64,000 nucleotides of DNA from Roseomonas nitratireducens. Its GTDB lineage: Bacteria; Pseudomonadota; Alphaproteobacteria; Acetobacterales; Acetobacteraceae. Under the pieces are notes generated by a model. That model ran no database searches. It saw only the letters and a program-made list of their open reading frames with translations, and was not told the DNA's origin. The DNA lies in the NCBI RefSeq assembly GCF_017813355.1, contig NZ_JAGIYZ010000020.1:1-64000 (forward strand), in the 5' to 3' direction. The position numbers and the translations under genes were made by a program. This document shows positions 1 through 8,246 of the stretch, in pieces. Every line of letters starts with the position of its first letter. Positions within the stretch are counted from its first letter, which is position 1.

Positions 1-259
1 AGCCGCCGCCATCGCCGGCCGCGCCGCCGCCTCCCACGCCGCCGCCGCCTCCGCCTGCGCCAGCACCGCCATCGCCGGCGCCCGCACCGCCGCCGCCGCC
101 GCCGGCGCCACCGCCACCCGCGCCACCGCCCCCTGCGCCACCGCCCCCTGCACCACCGCCGCCGCCATCGCCGCCATCATCGTCGGCCAGCGCCGGCGCG
201 CCCCCGAGCAGCAGGAGCAACGCCAGCACGGCAAAGGGACCGAAACCTCGACTGCGCAA
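1..259 (-). CDS. Glycine-rich secreted protein (3' end outside window)
   Basis: The minus-strand frame is open from a TTG at 257-259 to the window edge. It encodes a hydrophobic leader (residues 9-25, ending in APALA) and then a nearly pure Gly/Ala/Asp tract with repeated GGGGA units. An AGGG ribosome site lies eight bases before the TTG, and an in-frame GTG at 227-229 is a possible alternative start. The leader suggests Sec export after the Ala-Leu-Ala site. It is divergent from the ECF sigma gene, so it may be a target of that regulator, which is inference only. No function is recognised. Gly-rich frames can arise by chance in GC-rich DNA, but the well-formed signal peptide argues for a real gene. 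Confidence 0.5.
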   Translation of the reverse strand, partial: MRSRGFGPFAVLALLLLLGGAPALADDDGGDGGGGGAGGGGAGGGGAGGGGAGGGGGGAGAGDGGAGAGGGGGGVGGGGAAGDGGG

Positions 260-346
260 ACCTCTCGCCCTCGTCAGACCATGATTCCCGGGATATGAGA
301 CACCGAAACGGTTGCACCATTCCTTATTCTCCGGAGTCGTCATCGC

Positions 347-856
347 GTGTCCTCCTTCCAAGCGGACCTGGTCGCGCTCCTGCCGCGCCTTCGCCGCCTG
401 GCCCGGGCGCTGACCGGGAGTCCCGCGGCGGCGGACGACCTGGTGCAGGACGCCTGCGAACGGGCCCTCCGGAACCACTCCTCCTTCGAACCAGGAACGC
501 GCTTCGACGCCTGGATGTTCCGGGTGCTGCGGAATTTATGGCTGGACAGCCACCGCCGCCGCGCCGCCCGCGGCGGGGTGCATGAGCCGATCGACGCCGC
601 CGAAACGATCTCCGGGGCGGATGGTGCCGAAATTATGGCACTTCGTCTGTCCGTGAAGGATGTGGAGCGGGCCATGCTGCGTTTGCCGGAGGAGCAACGC
701 GAGGCGCTGGCCCTGACATGCATCGAGGAATTCACCTTCGCCGAGGCGGCGGCCCTTCTGGGCATCCCGCCGGGCACGGTGATGAGCCGGGCGGCACGGG
801 GACGGATGGCACTGGCGCGGATGCTGAAACCCGCCCCAGGAAGGGACGAGTCATGA
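347..856 (+). CDS. ECF-family RNA polymerase sigma factor
   Basis: A 169-residue sigma-70 family protein with only regions 2 and 4, as in ECF sigmas. Region 2 (about residues 8-75) contains the DDLVQDACERAL and FDAWMFRVLRNLWLD signatures. Region 4 (about 107-160) carries the PEEQREALAL and GIPPGTVMSRAARGR helix-turn-helix. It would direct RNA polymerase to stress or envelope promoters. The start is GTG at 347, with GGAG eleven bases upstream. Its stop overlaps the start of the next gene (ATGA), which encodes the probable cognate anti-sigma factor. I could not identify an autoregulatory promoter motif upstream with confidence. Confidence 0.9.
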   Translation: MSSFQADLVALLPRLRRLARALTGSPAAADDLVQDACERALRNHSSFEPGTRFDAWMFRVLRNLWLDSHRRRAARGGVHEPIDAAETISGADGAEIMALRLSVKDVERAMLRLPEEQREALALTCIEEFTFAEAAALLGIPPGTVMSRAARGRMALARMLKPAPGRDES

Positions 857-1518
857 GCGTCACCGACGAGACCCTGCTGCTGTTCGTCGACGGCCTTCTC
901 CCCGATGCCGAGGCCGAGGCGATCGCCGCCGCGATCGAATCCGACCCCGCGCTCGCCGAGCGCGCCGCGCTGCTGGCCGAAGGGCGCGACGCCGCGCGCG
1001 GCGCCTTCGCCGATACGCTGGCGGAACCCGTGCCGGCGCACCTGGTCGCGGCGGCGATGGCGCCGGCCGCGGGGAACGACAATCGCCCGGGCTGGCGGCG
1101 CACCGGCTTCGGGCTGCTCGCCGGCGTGGCCGCGGGATTCGCGCTCGCCCTGTCGCTGCCGAGCGGGGACGGGGACGGGATGCTGACGCCGCGCATCCTG
1201 GCCGCGCTGGATTCGCGGGCCGGGACCGTCGGCGGCGGCGTCGTCGTCGCCGGCACCCACGCGACCGAGGCGGGCATGATCTGCCGCGCCTTCACCGTGG
1301 CCGAACGCGCCGGCGGGATGGCAGGCCTCGCCTGCCGGGAGGAGAATGGCTGGCGCCTGCGCGCCGCCGTCGCCCGCGCCGGCGGGGGCGGCTACCAGCC
1401 CGCGAGCGGCGTCGACCCCCTGATCGGGGAGGTGCTGGAACGGCTCGGCGCCGGCCCGGCGCTCTCGGCCGAGGAGGAAGCCGCGGCGCGCCGTCGCGGC
1501 TGGACGCCGGCGTACTGA
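853..1518 (+). CDS. Probable anti-sigma factor, single-pass membrane protein
   Basis: A 221-residue protein translationally coupled (ATGA) to the ECF sigma gene. The N-terminal part (residues 1-70) is acidic and helical, in the style of zinc-less anti-sigma domains: it has LFVDGLLPDAEAEAI and no HxxxCxxC zinc motif. One membrane segment spans about residues 84-102 (GFGLLAGVAAGFALALSL). The remaining 120 residues would lie in the periplasm. The expected role is to hold the sigma factor at the membrane until a periplasmic signal releases it. The assignment rests on position and topology; sequence similarity to named anti-sigma families is weak by eye. The frame stays open well upstream, but the ATG at 853 is preferred because of the coupling. 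Confidence 0.8.
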   Translation: MSVTDETLLLFVDGLLPDAEAEAIAAAIESDPALAERAALLAEGRDAARGAFADTLAEPVPAHLVAAAMAPAAGNDNRPGWRRTGFGLLAGVAAGFALALSLPSGDGDGMLTPRILAALDSRAGTVGGGVVVAGTHATEAGMICRAFTVAERAGGMAGLACREENGWRLRAAVARAGGGGYQPASGVDPLIGEVLERLGAGPALSAEEEAAARRRGWTPAY

Positions 1519-1529
1519 CCGCGCGCCCG

Positions 1530-1552
1530 GCCCGCCGTTGAGCATGGCGGGC
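1530..1552. terminator. Hairpin downstream of the sigma/anti-sigma operon
   Basis: A perfect 7-bp stem (1530-1536 with 1546-1552) encloses a 9-nt loop, beginning 12 bases after the anti-sigma stop codon. There is no clear T tract, so termination is inferred from position. The rest of 1553-1780 holds no gene I can support. Confidence 0.45.
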
Positions 1553-1780
1553 AAGCATTCGCTCGCTTCGATCGTGCCGGCGCGGTCCGCCGCTCCGACG
1601 GCATGACGCGACAAGCGGCACGGAGGCAAACCCCCGTGCCGCATACCAGACCATTCCTCGTGGCCGCGACCGTCGCATGGCGCGACATCGGCAGGATGCC
1701 GGGCCACCCCCCAGCGGCCCGGCACCCACCCTCGGCATCCGCGGCGCCCCGCGACTGGCAGGACGCGCGGCGGTGGTCGC

Positions 1781-1801
1781 GGTCCCGGCATGGCCGGGAC
1801 C
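1781..1801. terminator. Hairpin at the 3' end of the RTX gene
   Basis: A perfect 9-bp stem (GGTCCCGGC paired with GCCGGGACC) closes on a 3-nt loop, ten bases beyond the stop codon of the minus-strand RTX gene. It is well placed as a terminator or mRNA 3' stabiliser, although no U-rich tail follows. Confidence 0.5.
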
Positions 1802-1811
1802 GTCCCGCGCC

Positions 1812-2672
1812 TCAGCCGAAGGAGAAGTCGTCGCTCGTCAGCGACGCGACGCGCACGCCGACCAGCGTGACCGAGACGCCATCCAGCGGGTCGCCCCAGG
1901 CGACGACGGCGTTGCCGCCGAGATCCTGGCGGAAGCGGAGGTCCGAGAAATCGTCCACGCCCGCATGGGCGATCTGGATCTTGTCGTCGGTGACCGAGAA
2001 GTCGGTGATGCGGTCGGCCCCCGTGCGGCCTTCGAAGCGGAAGGTGTCGTCGTCCGCGCCGCCGGTCATCACGTCGTTGCCGAGCCCGGCGAGGAAGAAA
2101 TCCGCACCCGTGCCGCCACGCATGACATCGGCGCCCGCGCCGCCGTCGAGCGTGTCGGCCTCGGTGCCGCCATCCATCACGTCGTTGCCGATGCCGCCGC
2201 GCAGGATGTCGTTGCCGGCCTCGCCGAACATGCGGTCGGCGCCGTCGCCGCCTTCCAGCGTGTCGTTGTCCGCGCCGGCGTTGAGCTGGTCGGCGCCCGC
2301 GCCGCCGCGCAGCAGGTCGTTCTCCTTGCCGCTGCGCAGGATGTCGTTGCCGATGCCGCCGTCGAGCGTATCGTTGCCGAGATCGTCCACCAGCACGTCG
2401 TCGCCCGCGTCGCCGAACATCACGTCGTTGCCGATGCCGCCGACCAGGCTGTCGAAGCCGGCGCCGCCATGGATCGTGTCGTCCTCCGCGCCACCGAAGA
2501 CGGTGTCGTTGCCGTCGCCGCCGAGGATGCTGTCGTTCCCGGACTCGCCCCACAGCACGTCGTTGCCGAGGCCGCCGGAGATGAAGTCATTGCCGGCGCG
2601 GCCGAAGACGATGTCGGCAAGGCTGCTGCCGACCAGCCGGTCGCTGTCCTCGGTGCCATGGATGGTGGGCAT
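1812..2672 (-). CDS. RTX calcium-binding repeat protein
   Basis: A 286-residue acidic protein. Residues about 15-200 are an unbroken series of RTX nonapeptides of the form GGxGxDxhx (for example GGDGNDTVF, GGAGFDSLV, GGIGNDVMD). These bind calcium and fold into a parallel beta-roll. The last 80 residues (from about DDDTFRFEG to SDDFSFG) look like the usual RTX C-terminal cap and type I secretion signal region. There is no N-terminal signal peptide, as expected for a type I substrate. No transporter genes lie nearby. The ATG at 2672 is chosen because GGGAG sits ten bases upstream. No enzymatic domain is visible, so it may be a surface or matrix structural protein. Confidence 0.85.
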   Translation of the reverse strand: MPTIHGTEDSDRLVGSSLADIVFGRAGNDFISGGLGNDVLWGESGNDSILGGDGNDTVFGGAEDDTIHGGAGFDSLVGGIGNDVMFGDAGDDVLVDDLGNDTLDGGIGNDILRSGKENDLLRGGAGADQLNAGADNDTLEGGDGADRMFGEAGNDILRGGIGNDVMDGGTEADTLDGGAGADVMRGGTGADFFLAGLGNDVMTGGADDDTFRFEGRTGADRITDFSVTDDKIQIAHAGVDDFSDLRFRQDLGGNAVVAWGDPLDGVSVTLVGVRVASLTSDDFSFG

Positions 2673-2933
2673 CGTTTTGTTCTCCCGGTTCTGATTTGGC
2701 CGGCGCGGGGCGACCCGATCCGGTTGCCGGTACAACGCAATCCTGCGCGAGGTTCATCCGACGGGCTGGGTCATCGCATTCGCGTCATTTCGTTCGCGCG
2801 GAGGCGCAACCCTTCCGCGGACGGCATTCACGCTTCGATCCTGCGCGCGGTCGACACAGCTGCGATGCCCGCCGGGGGCGCGGCGCCGGCCAGGGCGCGG
2901 GTCAGGCCGCGTGCATCGCCGGCGCGCCGGCCG
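2673..2933. other. Gene-free gap where addA would be expected
   Basis: About 260 bases lie between the addB stop and the RTX start. Six-frame reading shows only short arbitrary frames. In particular there is no helicase Walker A start of the AddA type following addB. I see no repeat, hairpin or mobile-element end that would explain the junction. Confidence 0.5.
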
Positions 2934-5900
2934 TCATTCCCCGGAATCGCTGCCCGCCGACCATTCCGCGATGCGCGAGAGGTGGTCGTACTCCCCGCCC
3001 GCCGCCGCGCGCCCGGGATGCGGGCGCGACAGGAAGGGTGCGTCGCCCAGCAGCCAGCGTTCCGCCAGCGCCGCGAGGCGATCCGCCGCGAGGTCGGCGT
3101 AGCGCGCGCCATCCTCGGTCGCGGCGCCGAGGGCGCGGACCTCGCCCGGCTGCTCGCCGCCGGTCAGGCGCCAATACAGCAGGTCCCCGACCAGCCCGTC
3201 CCCGGTGCCCGGGAAGCCGCCCTGCTCCAGCAGCCAGGCCTCGATCGGCAGTTGCGGTGCGCCGCCGGCGGCAAGGTCGCGCGCCTTGGGGACAACGCCG
3301 GTCTTGTAGTCCACCACGCGCCAGGACCCGTCCGGCAGGCGGTCCAGCCGGTCGGCGCGGGCCTCGACCTCCACCTCGCCTCCGGGCAGGCGCAGCAGGG
3401 CGCGGCCCTTCACCTCGACAAGGCAGGCGGACAGCGGCGCGGGGCCGCGCAGCGCGGCCTCCTGCTCCAGCACGAAGGCGCCGATATTCGCCAGTCGCGG
3501 CGCCCAGAAGGCGAGCACGCCCGGCCGCTCGGCATGGGCGGCGAGCGCGGCGGCGGATGCGGCGTGCCAGGCCTGGGCGGCCGGCGCCTCCCCCGGCCAG
3601 CCCGTGCCGATGGCGCGCAGGAAATGCGCCATCGCGACATGCACGAGGTTGCCGTAGTCGAGCGCCCCGACCTCCTCCTCCAGCGGCTTCAGCGCGGAGA
3701 GGTTCAGGATGCGCCGCGCGTAGAAGGCGTAGGGGTCGGCGATCAGCAGCTGCGCGTCGGACACCGTCAGCCGCCGCGGCCGGCGCGCGGCGGGCGGCGC
3801 CGGGGCGGGACGTCGCCAGGGCGTCACGCTGTCCGGCGCATCCAGCGCCGCGGCCCAGGCGGCGGCGGGGGAAGGTGCGAGCGCCAGCCCCGCCTGCCCG
3901 GCGAGGAAGGTGTCGAGCCGCGTCAGCCAGCGCGCCGGCACGGTGGGCGACCCGCCGCGCCGCCCGGCGGCCGAGAGCACCACCTCCGGCGCCGCGGCCG
4001 CGGCGAACAGGAAATCCGCGGCGACGCGGCCGATTCGCGCCTCGGGTTCCGGCAGGCCGAAGGCGGCGCGCATCGGGCGGCTCATCCAGGGGCCGGGATC
4101 GGTGGCCTGCGGCCAGACCGTCTCCTCCAGCGCGCCGAGCACGACGCGGTCGAAGGATTGCAGCCGCGCTTCCAGCAGGCCGAGGATCGCCACGCGCGGA
4201 TGCGCCGCATCCCCCCGCCGCCGCGCCGCGCGGAGGGAGGGCGCGACAGGCCCGGCGAGCGTCGCCTCGAACAAGTCGGGCCAATCGGCGGGCGCGATCG
4301 GCGGCAGTTTGGGGAGCGCCTCCCGCAGCGCGTGCAGGTGGCGGGCGAGCGGCTCGCCCTCCTCCCCCGCATACAGCCTGAGGCCGCCGGGCAGGTCGGG
4401 GGTCGCGGCCAGCGCCTCGGCCGCCTTCATCTGCGCATCGAACAGGTCGGCGACGGGCCGGGCGGGGCTCGTCGGCAGCGCGGCGAAGCCGTCGAGCGCG
4501 GCGGCCAGCGCCTTGATCAGCGCCTCGACCGAGGCCGGCGCGTCGCCGCGCGCGGCGGTGACTGCGCCGCGCAGCCCGGCGAGGCCCGGCGCCGGGCGCG
4601 GCCCGCGCAGCGCGATCCGTTCGAGCCGCCGCGCCGCGGCGAGCCACTCCGCCCGCTCCATCCCGCCGGCGCACAAGGGGTGCTTGAGCAGCGCGAGCAG
4701 CGGGACGGGCGCGAGATCCTCCGCCACCGCGCGCGCCAGCAGGCGGAGGAAGGTCGCGGCGGGCGTCTCGGCCAGCGGGTCGCCGGCCGAATCATCCGCC
4801 GTGATGCCGTGGCGGGCGAGGTCCGCCGAGACGCGGCGCGCGAGGTCCCGGTCCGGCGTGACGAGCGCGACGCGGCGGCCGGGCGTTTCCACCGCCTCCC
4901 GCAGCAGCAGGGCGATGGCGGCGGCTTCCTGCTGCGCCTCGCTGGCGGTCAGGCGCGACAGGCCCTCCATCGCCGCCCGCCAGCGCGGCGGGTCGCGCTC
5001 GGTCCAGGCGGCGAGGCCCTCGGCGGGGGCCAGCGCGCGGGCGAGCAGCACGGCGCGGTCGGGCGCGGCACCGGCAGGGGCGGGTTCGTGCCAGGGAAGA
5101 AGGTCCGCGGGCGTCGCGCCGAGCGCGGCGAGCAGCCGCGCCTGGCCGGCCAGCGGATGCGTCGGCGCGGCGCGGACCGCATCCCACAGCGCCGCGTCCA
5201 TCGGCTCCGGCAAGCCCTGCAACACCACGGCCCCGGCCGGCGCCGCGGCCAGCACGCCGAGCAGCGCGGCGGCGGCCGGGATGGTGCCGCCCGCGCCGAT
5301 GCCGGCGGCGATCGTCGGCTCGGCGGGCGGCTGGTCGCGCCAGGCCGCCGCCTGGAGCACGAGCGCCTTCACCCTCCGCAGGCCGATGTCGAGCAGGCCG
5401 CGATCCTCGAGCCAATCGGCCCAGTCGGTCGCCGCCCCGCGCAGCACGGCGGTGGTGATGCGCCAATGCGCCGCGTGCCGGTCCGGCACCAGCCCGTCGA
5501 GCCGCGCGAGCCAGCCCTCGGCGAAGGCGCGCGGCCCGGCCTCGGCCACCAGGGCGAGGTCGGATTCCTCGAGCGCCACCTCGTCGAACAGCCGGGCGAG
5601 TTCGCCGGCGAGCAGCCAGGCCTGTTCCGGCGTGGCCGGCCCGCCGGCGCGGGACGGGATGCGCGCGGCCATGGCGGCGAGCACCGCCTGCCGCGTGAGC
5701 GGATCGACCGCGGGCGGCAGGTCGAGCAGATCGGGCAGCGCGAGCTCGTCCGCTTCCTCGGTGGACAGGCCCGCCAGCGCGCGCATGCGCGGCAGCAGCA
5801 GGGCGCGGCCGCCGGCGGCGGTCAGGAAGGCTTCCCGCAGCCCGCGCGCGGCGCGCCGCGTCGGCAGCAGGATGGTGGCGCGGGCGAGTGCGACGGGATC

Positions 5901-5981
5901 ATCCGCCGGCATCCGCGCCAGCAGCCCGGCGGCCAGGGTTTCAAGGAAGGGCGCGTGCGGCGGGATGGCGTGCAGGGTCAT
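2934..5981 (-). CDS. addB: Double-strand break repair protein AddB
   Basis: A 1015-residue protein of the alphaproteobacterial AddB family, the nuclease partner of the AddA helicase in RecBCD-like double-strand break processing. The N-terminal third resembles an inactivated helicase module (LLPTRRAARGLREAF, about residue 38). The C-terminal region carries a RecB-type PD-(D/E)XK nuclease motif: ADRLD, then VVDYKTG at about residue 890, then PQLPIEAWL. No C-terminal cysteine cluster of the Bacillus AddB iron-sulphur type is visible. It lies 13 bases after murU in the tsaE-amgK-murU-addB operon. The oddity is downstream: addA, usually the next gene, is absent. Confidence 0.92.
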   Translation of the reverse strand: MTLHAIPPHAPFLETLAAGLLARMPADDPVALARATILLPTRRAARGLREAFLTAAGGRALLLPRMRALAGLSTEEADELALPDLLDLPPAVDPLTRQAVLAAMAARIPSRAGGPATPEQAWLLAGELARLFDEVALEESDLALVAEAGPRAFAEGWLARLDGLVPDRHAAHWRITTAVLRGAATDWADWLEDRGLLDIGLRRVKALVLQAAAWRDQPPAEPTIAAGIGAGGTIPAAAALLGVLAAAPAGAVVLQGLPEPMDAALWDAVRAAPTHPLAGQARLLAALGATPADLLPWHEPAPAGAAPDRAVLLARALAPAEGLAAWTERDPPRWRAAMEGLSRLTASEAQQEAAAIALLLREAVETPGRRVALVTPDRDLARRVSADLARHGITADDSAGDPLAETPAATFLRLLARAVAEDLAPVPLLALLKHPLCAGGMERAEWLAAARRLERIALRGPRPAPGLAGLRGAVTAARGDAPASVEALIKALAAALDGFAALPTSPARPVADLFDAQMKAAEALAATPDLPGGLRLYAGEEGEPLARHLHALREALPKLPPIAPADWPDLFEATLAGPVAPSLRAARRRGDAAHPRVAILGLLEARLQSFDRVVLGALEETVWPQATDPGPWMSRPMRAAFGLPEPEARIGRVAADFLFAAAAAPEVVLSAAGRRGGSPTVPARWLTRLDTFLAGQAGLALAPSPAAAWAAALDAPDSVTPWRRPAPAPPAARRPRRLTVSDAQLLIADPYAFYARRILNLSALKPLEEEVGALDYGNLVHVAMAHFLRAIGTGWPGEAPAAQAWHAASAAALAAHAERPGVLAFWAPRLANIGAFVLEQEAALRGPAPLSACLVEVKGRALLRLPGGEVEVEARADRLDRLPDGSWRVVDYKTGVVPKARDLAAGGAPQLPIEAWLLEQGGFPGTGDGLVGDLLYWRLTGGEQPGEVRALGAATEDGARYADLAADRLAALAERWLLGDAPFLSRPHPGRAAAGGEYDHLSRIAEWSAGSDSGE

Positions 5982-5994
5982 CCGCGCCCGCCCT

Positions 5995-6723
5995 TCAGAA
6001 CAGCGCCCGCGTCAGGCCCGCGCGCAGCGTGTCCTCCGCGTTGCGCAGGTCCTCGGGCGTCGAGAGGTGGAACCACACGCCGTCATGCACGAGCCCGAAC
6101 AGGCGGCCTGATTCCATCCCGCGGTCGTACAGGCGGTTCAGGCTGAAGGCCCCGGCCGGCGCGCCTTCGAACAGCGCGGGGTTGAGGATCTGCACGCCGG
6201 CATAGAGGTAGGGCGCGATCTCCCGTTCCTTCGGGCGACGCATCCGCCCGACCGGGTCGAGCAGGAAATCGCCCTTGCCGACCACGCCTTCCACCTGCGT
6301 GGTGCGCACCATCAGCAGCAGCGCGTCCATCTCCGCCGGGTCGAAGGCGGCGGCGAGCCGCGCGAGCGCCGGCGTCGGGCCATCCAGCCAGAAGGCATCG
6401 CCATTCACCACCGCGAAGGGCGCGCCGCCCAGCGCCGGCAGCGCGCGCGCCACGCCGCCGCCGGTTTCCAGCAGCGTCTCCTCCGCCTGGAGATGGATGC
6501 GCGGATGGTCGCGCCGGGCCATCGCGATCGCGATCTGCTCCCCGCGCCAATGCGCGTTCACCACGGCCTGCGTGACGCCGGCCGCGGCGAGCCGGTCCAG
6601 CGCATGGTCGAGCAGCGAGCGGCCATCCAGTTCCAGCAGCGGCTTGGGCCGGTCGTCGGTCAGCGGCCGCATGCGCGTGCCGAGGCCGGCGGCCAGCACC
6701 ATGGCGTGGGTCAGGGCAATCAT
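5995..6723 (-). CDS. murU: N-acetylmuramate-1-phosphate uridylyltransferase (MurU-type)
   Basis: A 242-residue nucleotidyltransferase with the sugar-nucleotide signature GLGTRMRPLTDDRPKPLL at residues about 13-30 and a VNGDAFWLDG metal-binding segment. In the cell-wall recycling pathway known from Pseudomonas, MurU converts MurNAc-1-phosphate to UDP-MurNAc, by-passing de novo synthesis. The assignment is strengthened by the immediately upstream amgK kinase, whose stop overlaps this start (ATGA at 6720-6723). General sugar nucleotidyltransferases look similar, so the specific substrate is taken from operon context. Confidence 0.85.
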   Translation of the reverse strand: MIALTHAMVLAAGLGTRMRPLTDDRPKPLLELDGRSLLDHALDRLAAAGVTQAVVNAHWRGEQIAIAMARRDHPRIHLQAEETLLETGGGVARALPALGGAPFAVVNGDAFWLDGPTPALARLAAAFDPAEMDALLLMVRTTQVEGVVGKGDFLLDPVGRMRRPKEREIAPYLYAGVQILNPALFEGAPAGAFSLNRLYDRGMESGRLFGLVHDGVWFHLSTPEDLRNAEDTLRAGLTRALF

Positions 6724-7709
6724 GCGGCCTCCGTCGCGGCGGCGGGTGTGGTGCGGCGCGCGGGCGGCACATGGGCGTCGAGGATGTCGCGCAGCGGCGT
6801 CGCCGCCGGATGCGCCAGCGCGGCATCGAGCAGCCGCCAGCAGCGTGGGCCATGCGCCAGGTAGCGCGGCTTGCCGTCACGCCGGTCGAGCCGCACCCAC
6901 AATGCCGCGACGCGCAGATGCCGCTGCGCCGCGCAGGCGGCCATGGCGGCGGCGAAGCCGTCCCGGTCCACGTCGCCGCGCGCATCGAGGTAGCGGTCGA
7001 TCGCGGCGGCGCGGATCTCGGGCGCGACGTCGCGCCGCGCATCCTCGACCAGCGAGACCAGGTCATAGGCCGGGTGGCCGATCGCGGCATCCTGGAAGTC
7101 GATGATCCCGGTGCGGCGCGGGCCGGCGCGGTCTTCCAGCCGCAGCAGGTTGGCGGGGAAGTAGTCGCGATGGACGAAGCCGTCCGTGCGCGCGAAGGGC
7201 GCGAGCATGGCGCGGATCGCCTCGTCGAACGCCGCGCGCGTCGCGGCATCCGCGGGCGCGCCCATCGCCGCCGGCCACCACCAGTCGAGGAAGGTCGCCG
7301 CGGTCGCCCGGGCCATGGCCGCGCCGTCCCAGGCGGGCAGGAAGGCGGGCGGGGCATGGGCGTGCAGCGCGGCCAGCGCCTCCGCCGCTTCCAGATACAA
7401 AGGCAGCGGATCGGCGCCGGCATCGAGCAGCGCCGCATGCGTCGCGTCGGAAAAATCCTCGATCAGCAGGAAGCCGGCTGCCGGATCCTCCGCGAGGATA
7501 CTCGGCGCCGAGAGCCCGATGCCCGAGATGTGGCGCGCGACGGCGAGGAACGGGCGCACATCCTCGGGCGGCGGCGCGTCCATCAGCAGCGCGGGCGCCG
7601 GCCCGCCGACCAGCCGCGCATAGCGGCGGTGGGACGCATCGGCCGGCAGCGGCACCAGGCGCGCGGCGCCGAAGCCGGCGGCGCGGAGGAAGTCTCCCGC
7701 CTCCCTCAT
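6720..7709 (-). CDS. amgK: Aminoglycoside-phosphotransferase-fold sugar kinase (AmgK-type)
   Basis: A 329-residue APH-family kinase. The Brenner catalytic loop is VHRDYFPANLL (HRDxxxxN) and the metal-binding motif is IIDFQDA. Members of this family placed next to murU phosphorylate N-acetylmuramate and N-acetylglucosamine at the anomeric position in peptidoglycan recycling. The gene lies between tsaE and murU, overlapping each by ATGA, so the three are translationally coupled. In other alphaproteobacteria the same order tsaE-kinase-nucleotidyltransferase-addB is common. An antibiotic-resistance role is not implied by the fold name. Confidence 0.85.
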   Translation of the reverse strand: MREAGDFLRAAGFGAARLVPLPADASHRRYARLVGGPAPALLMDAPPPEDVRPFLAVARHISGIGLSAPSILAEDPAAGFLLIEDFSDATHAALLDAGADPLPLYLEAAEALAALHAHAPPAFLPAWDGAAMARATAATFLDWWWPAAMGAPADAATRAAFDEAIRAMLAPFARTDGFVHRDYFPANLLRLEDRAGPRRTGIIDFQDAAIGHPAYDLVSLVEDARRDVAPEIRAAAIDRYLDARGDVDRDGFAAAMAACAAQRHLRVAALWVRLDRRDGKPRYLAHGPRCWRLLDAALAHPAATPLRDILDAHVPPARRTTPAAATEAA

Positions 7710-8164
7710 GCCGCCAGCGCCCGCATCCGCGCATCCCAGCCCGACAGCGTCGCGCGGCGCGCATCCTCCGCATCGCCCTGCGCCAGCGCGACACGCAGCG
7801 CGTCCGCAGGCGCCAGGCCGCCCAGCCTTTCAGGCCATTCCACCAGCACGATCCCTTCCCGCGCTTCGTCCCAGCCGAGTTCCGCAAGCCCCGCCGGCCC
7901 GTCCAGCCGATAGAGGTCGAAATGATGCGCGGCGCAGGCCGGCAGGTCGTAGGACTGCACCAGGGTGAAGGTCGGGCTCGGCACTTCCAGCGCCGGGTCG
8001 CCGGATGCTGAGCGCAGCACGGCACGGGCGAATTCGCTCTTTCCCGCGCCGAGCGCGCCTTCCAGCAGCACCGCATCGCCCGGCCGCAGCAGCGCGGCGA
8101 GGCGCGCGGCCAGGGCATGGGTGGCGGCAAGGTCCGGCAGGTCGATGGTCACGGTCCGGGGCAT
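7706..8164 (-). CDS. tsaE: tRNA t6A synthesis ATPase TsaE
   Basis: A 152-residue protein with P-loop EGALGAGKSEF (residues 35-45), Walker-B-like FDLYRLDG and the family pattern SPTFTLVQSY, followed by IVLVEWPERL. TsaE works with TsaB and TsaD to make N6-threonylcarbamoyladenosine at position 37 of ANN-decoding tRNAs. The ATG at 8164 fits the family N-terminus; upstream in-frame codons would extend into the promoter region shared with the divergent reductase gene. It is the first gene of the tsaE-amgK-murU-addB operon. Confidence 0.93.
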   Translation of the reverse strand: MPRTVTIDLPDLAATHALAARLAALLRPGDAVLLEGALGAGKSEFARAVLRSASGDPALEVPSPTFTLVQSYDLPACAAHHFDLYRLDGPAGLAELGWDEAREGIVLVEWPERLGGLAPADALRVALAQGDAEDARRATLSGWDARMRALAA

Positions 8165-8246
8165 CGGGGGGCGGGCCGGGGAGCACCCGGCTAGGATCGG
8201 CGGCCCGACCCGTCTATCACGCGGGCCGGGATTCGGGGGAGTGGCC

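Noticed and set aside
260-346. ECF-type autoregulatory promoter (GAAAC or GGAAC -35)
   Set aside because: A GAAAC at 305-309 exists but no convincing -10 follows at the right spacing, so it was not called.
340-2553. A long minus-strand open frame over the sigma and anti-sigma genes and the RTX gene
   Set aside because: It is an out-of-frame shadow of the RTX gene and an antisense shadow of the two regulator genes; its composition is arginine-rich without motifs.
1677-6146. A 1489-codon open frame on the plus strand
   Set aside because: It lies antisense to RTX, addB and murU, has Arg/Gly/Ala-rich shadow composition and no domain. Stop codons are rare in this GC content.
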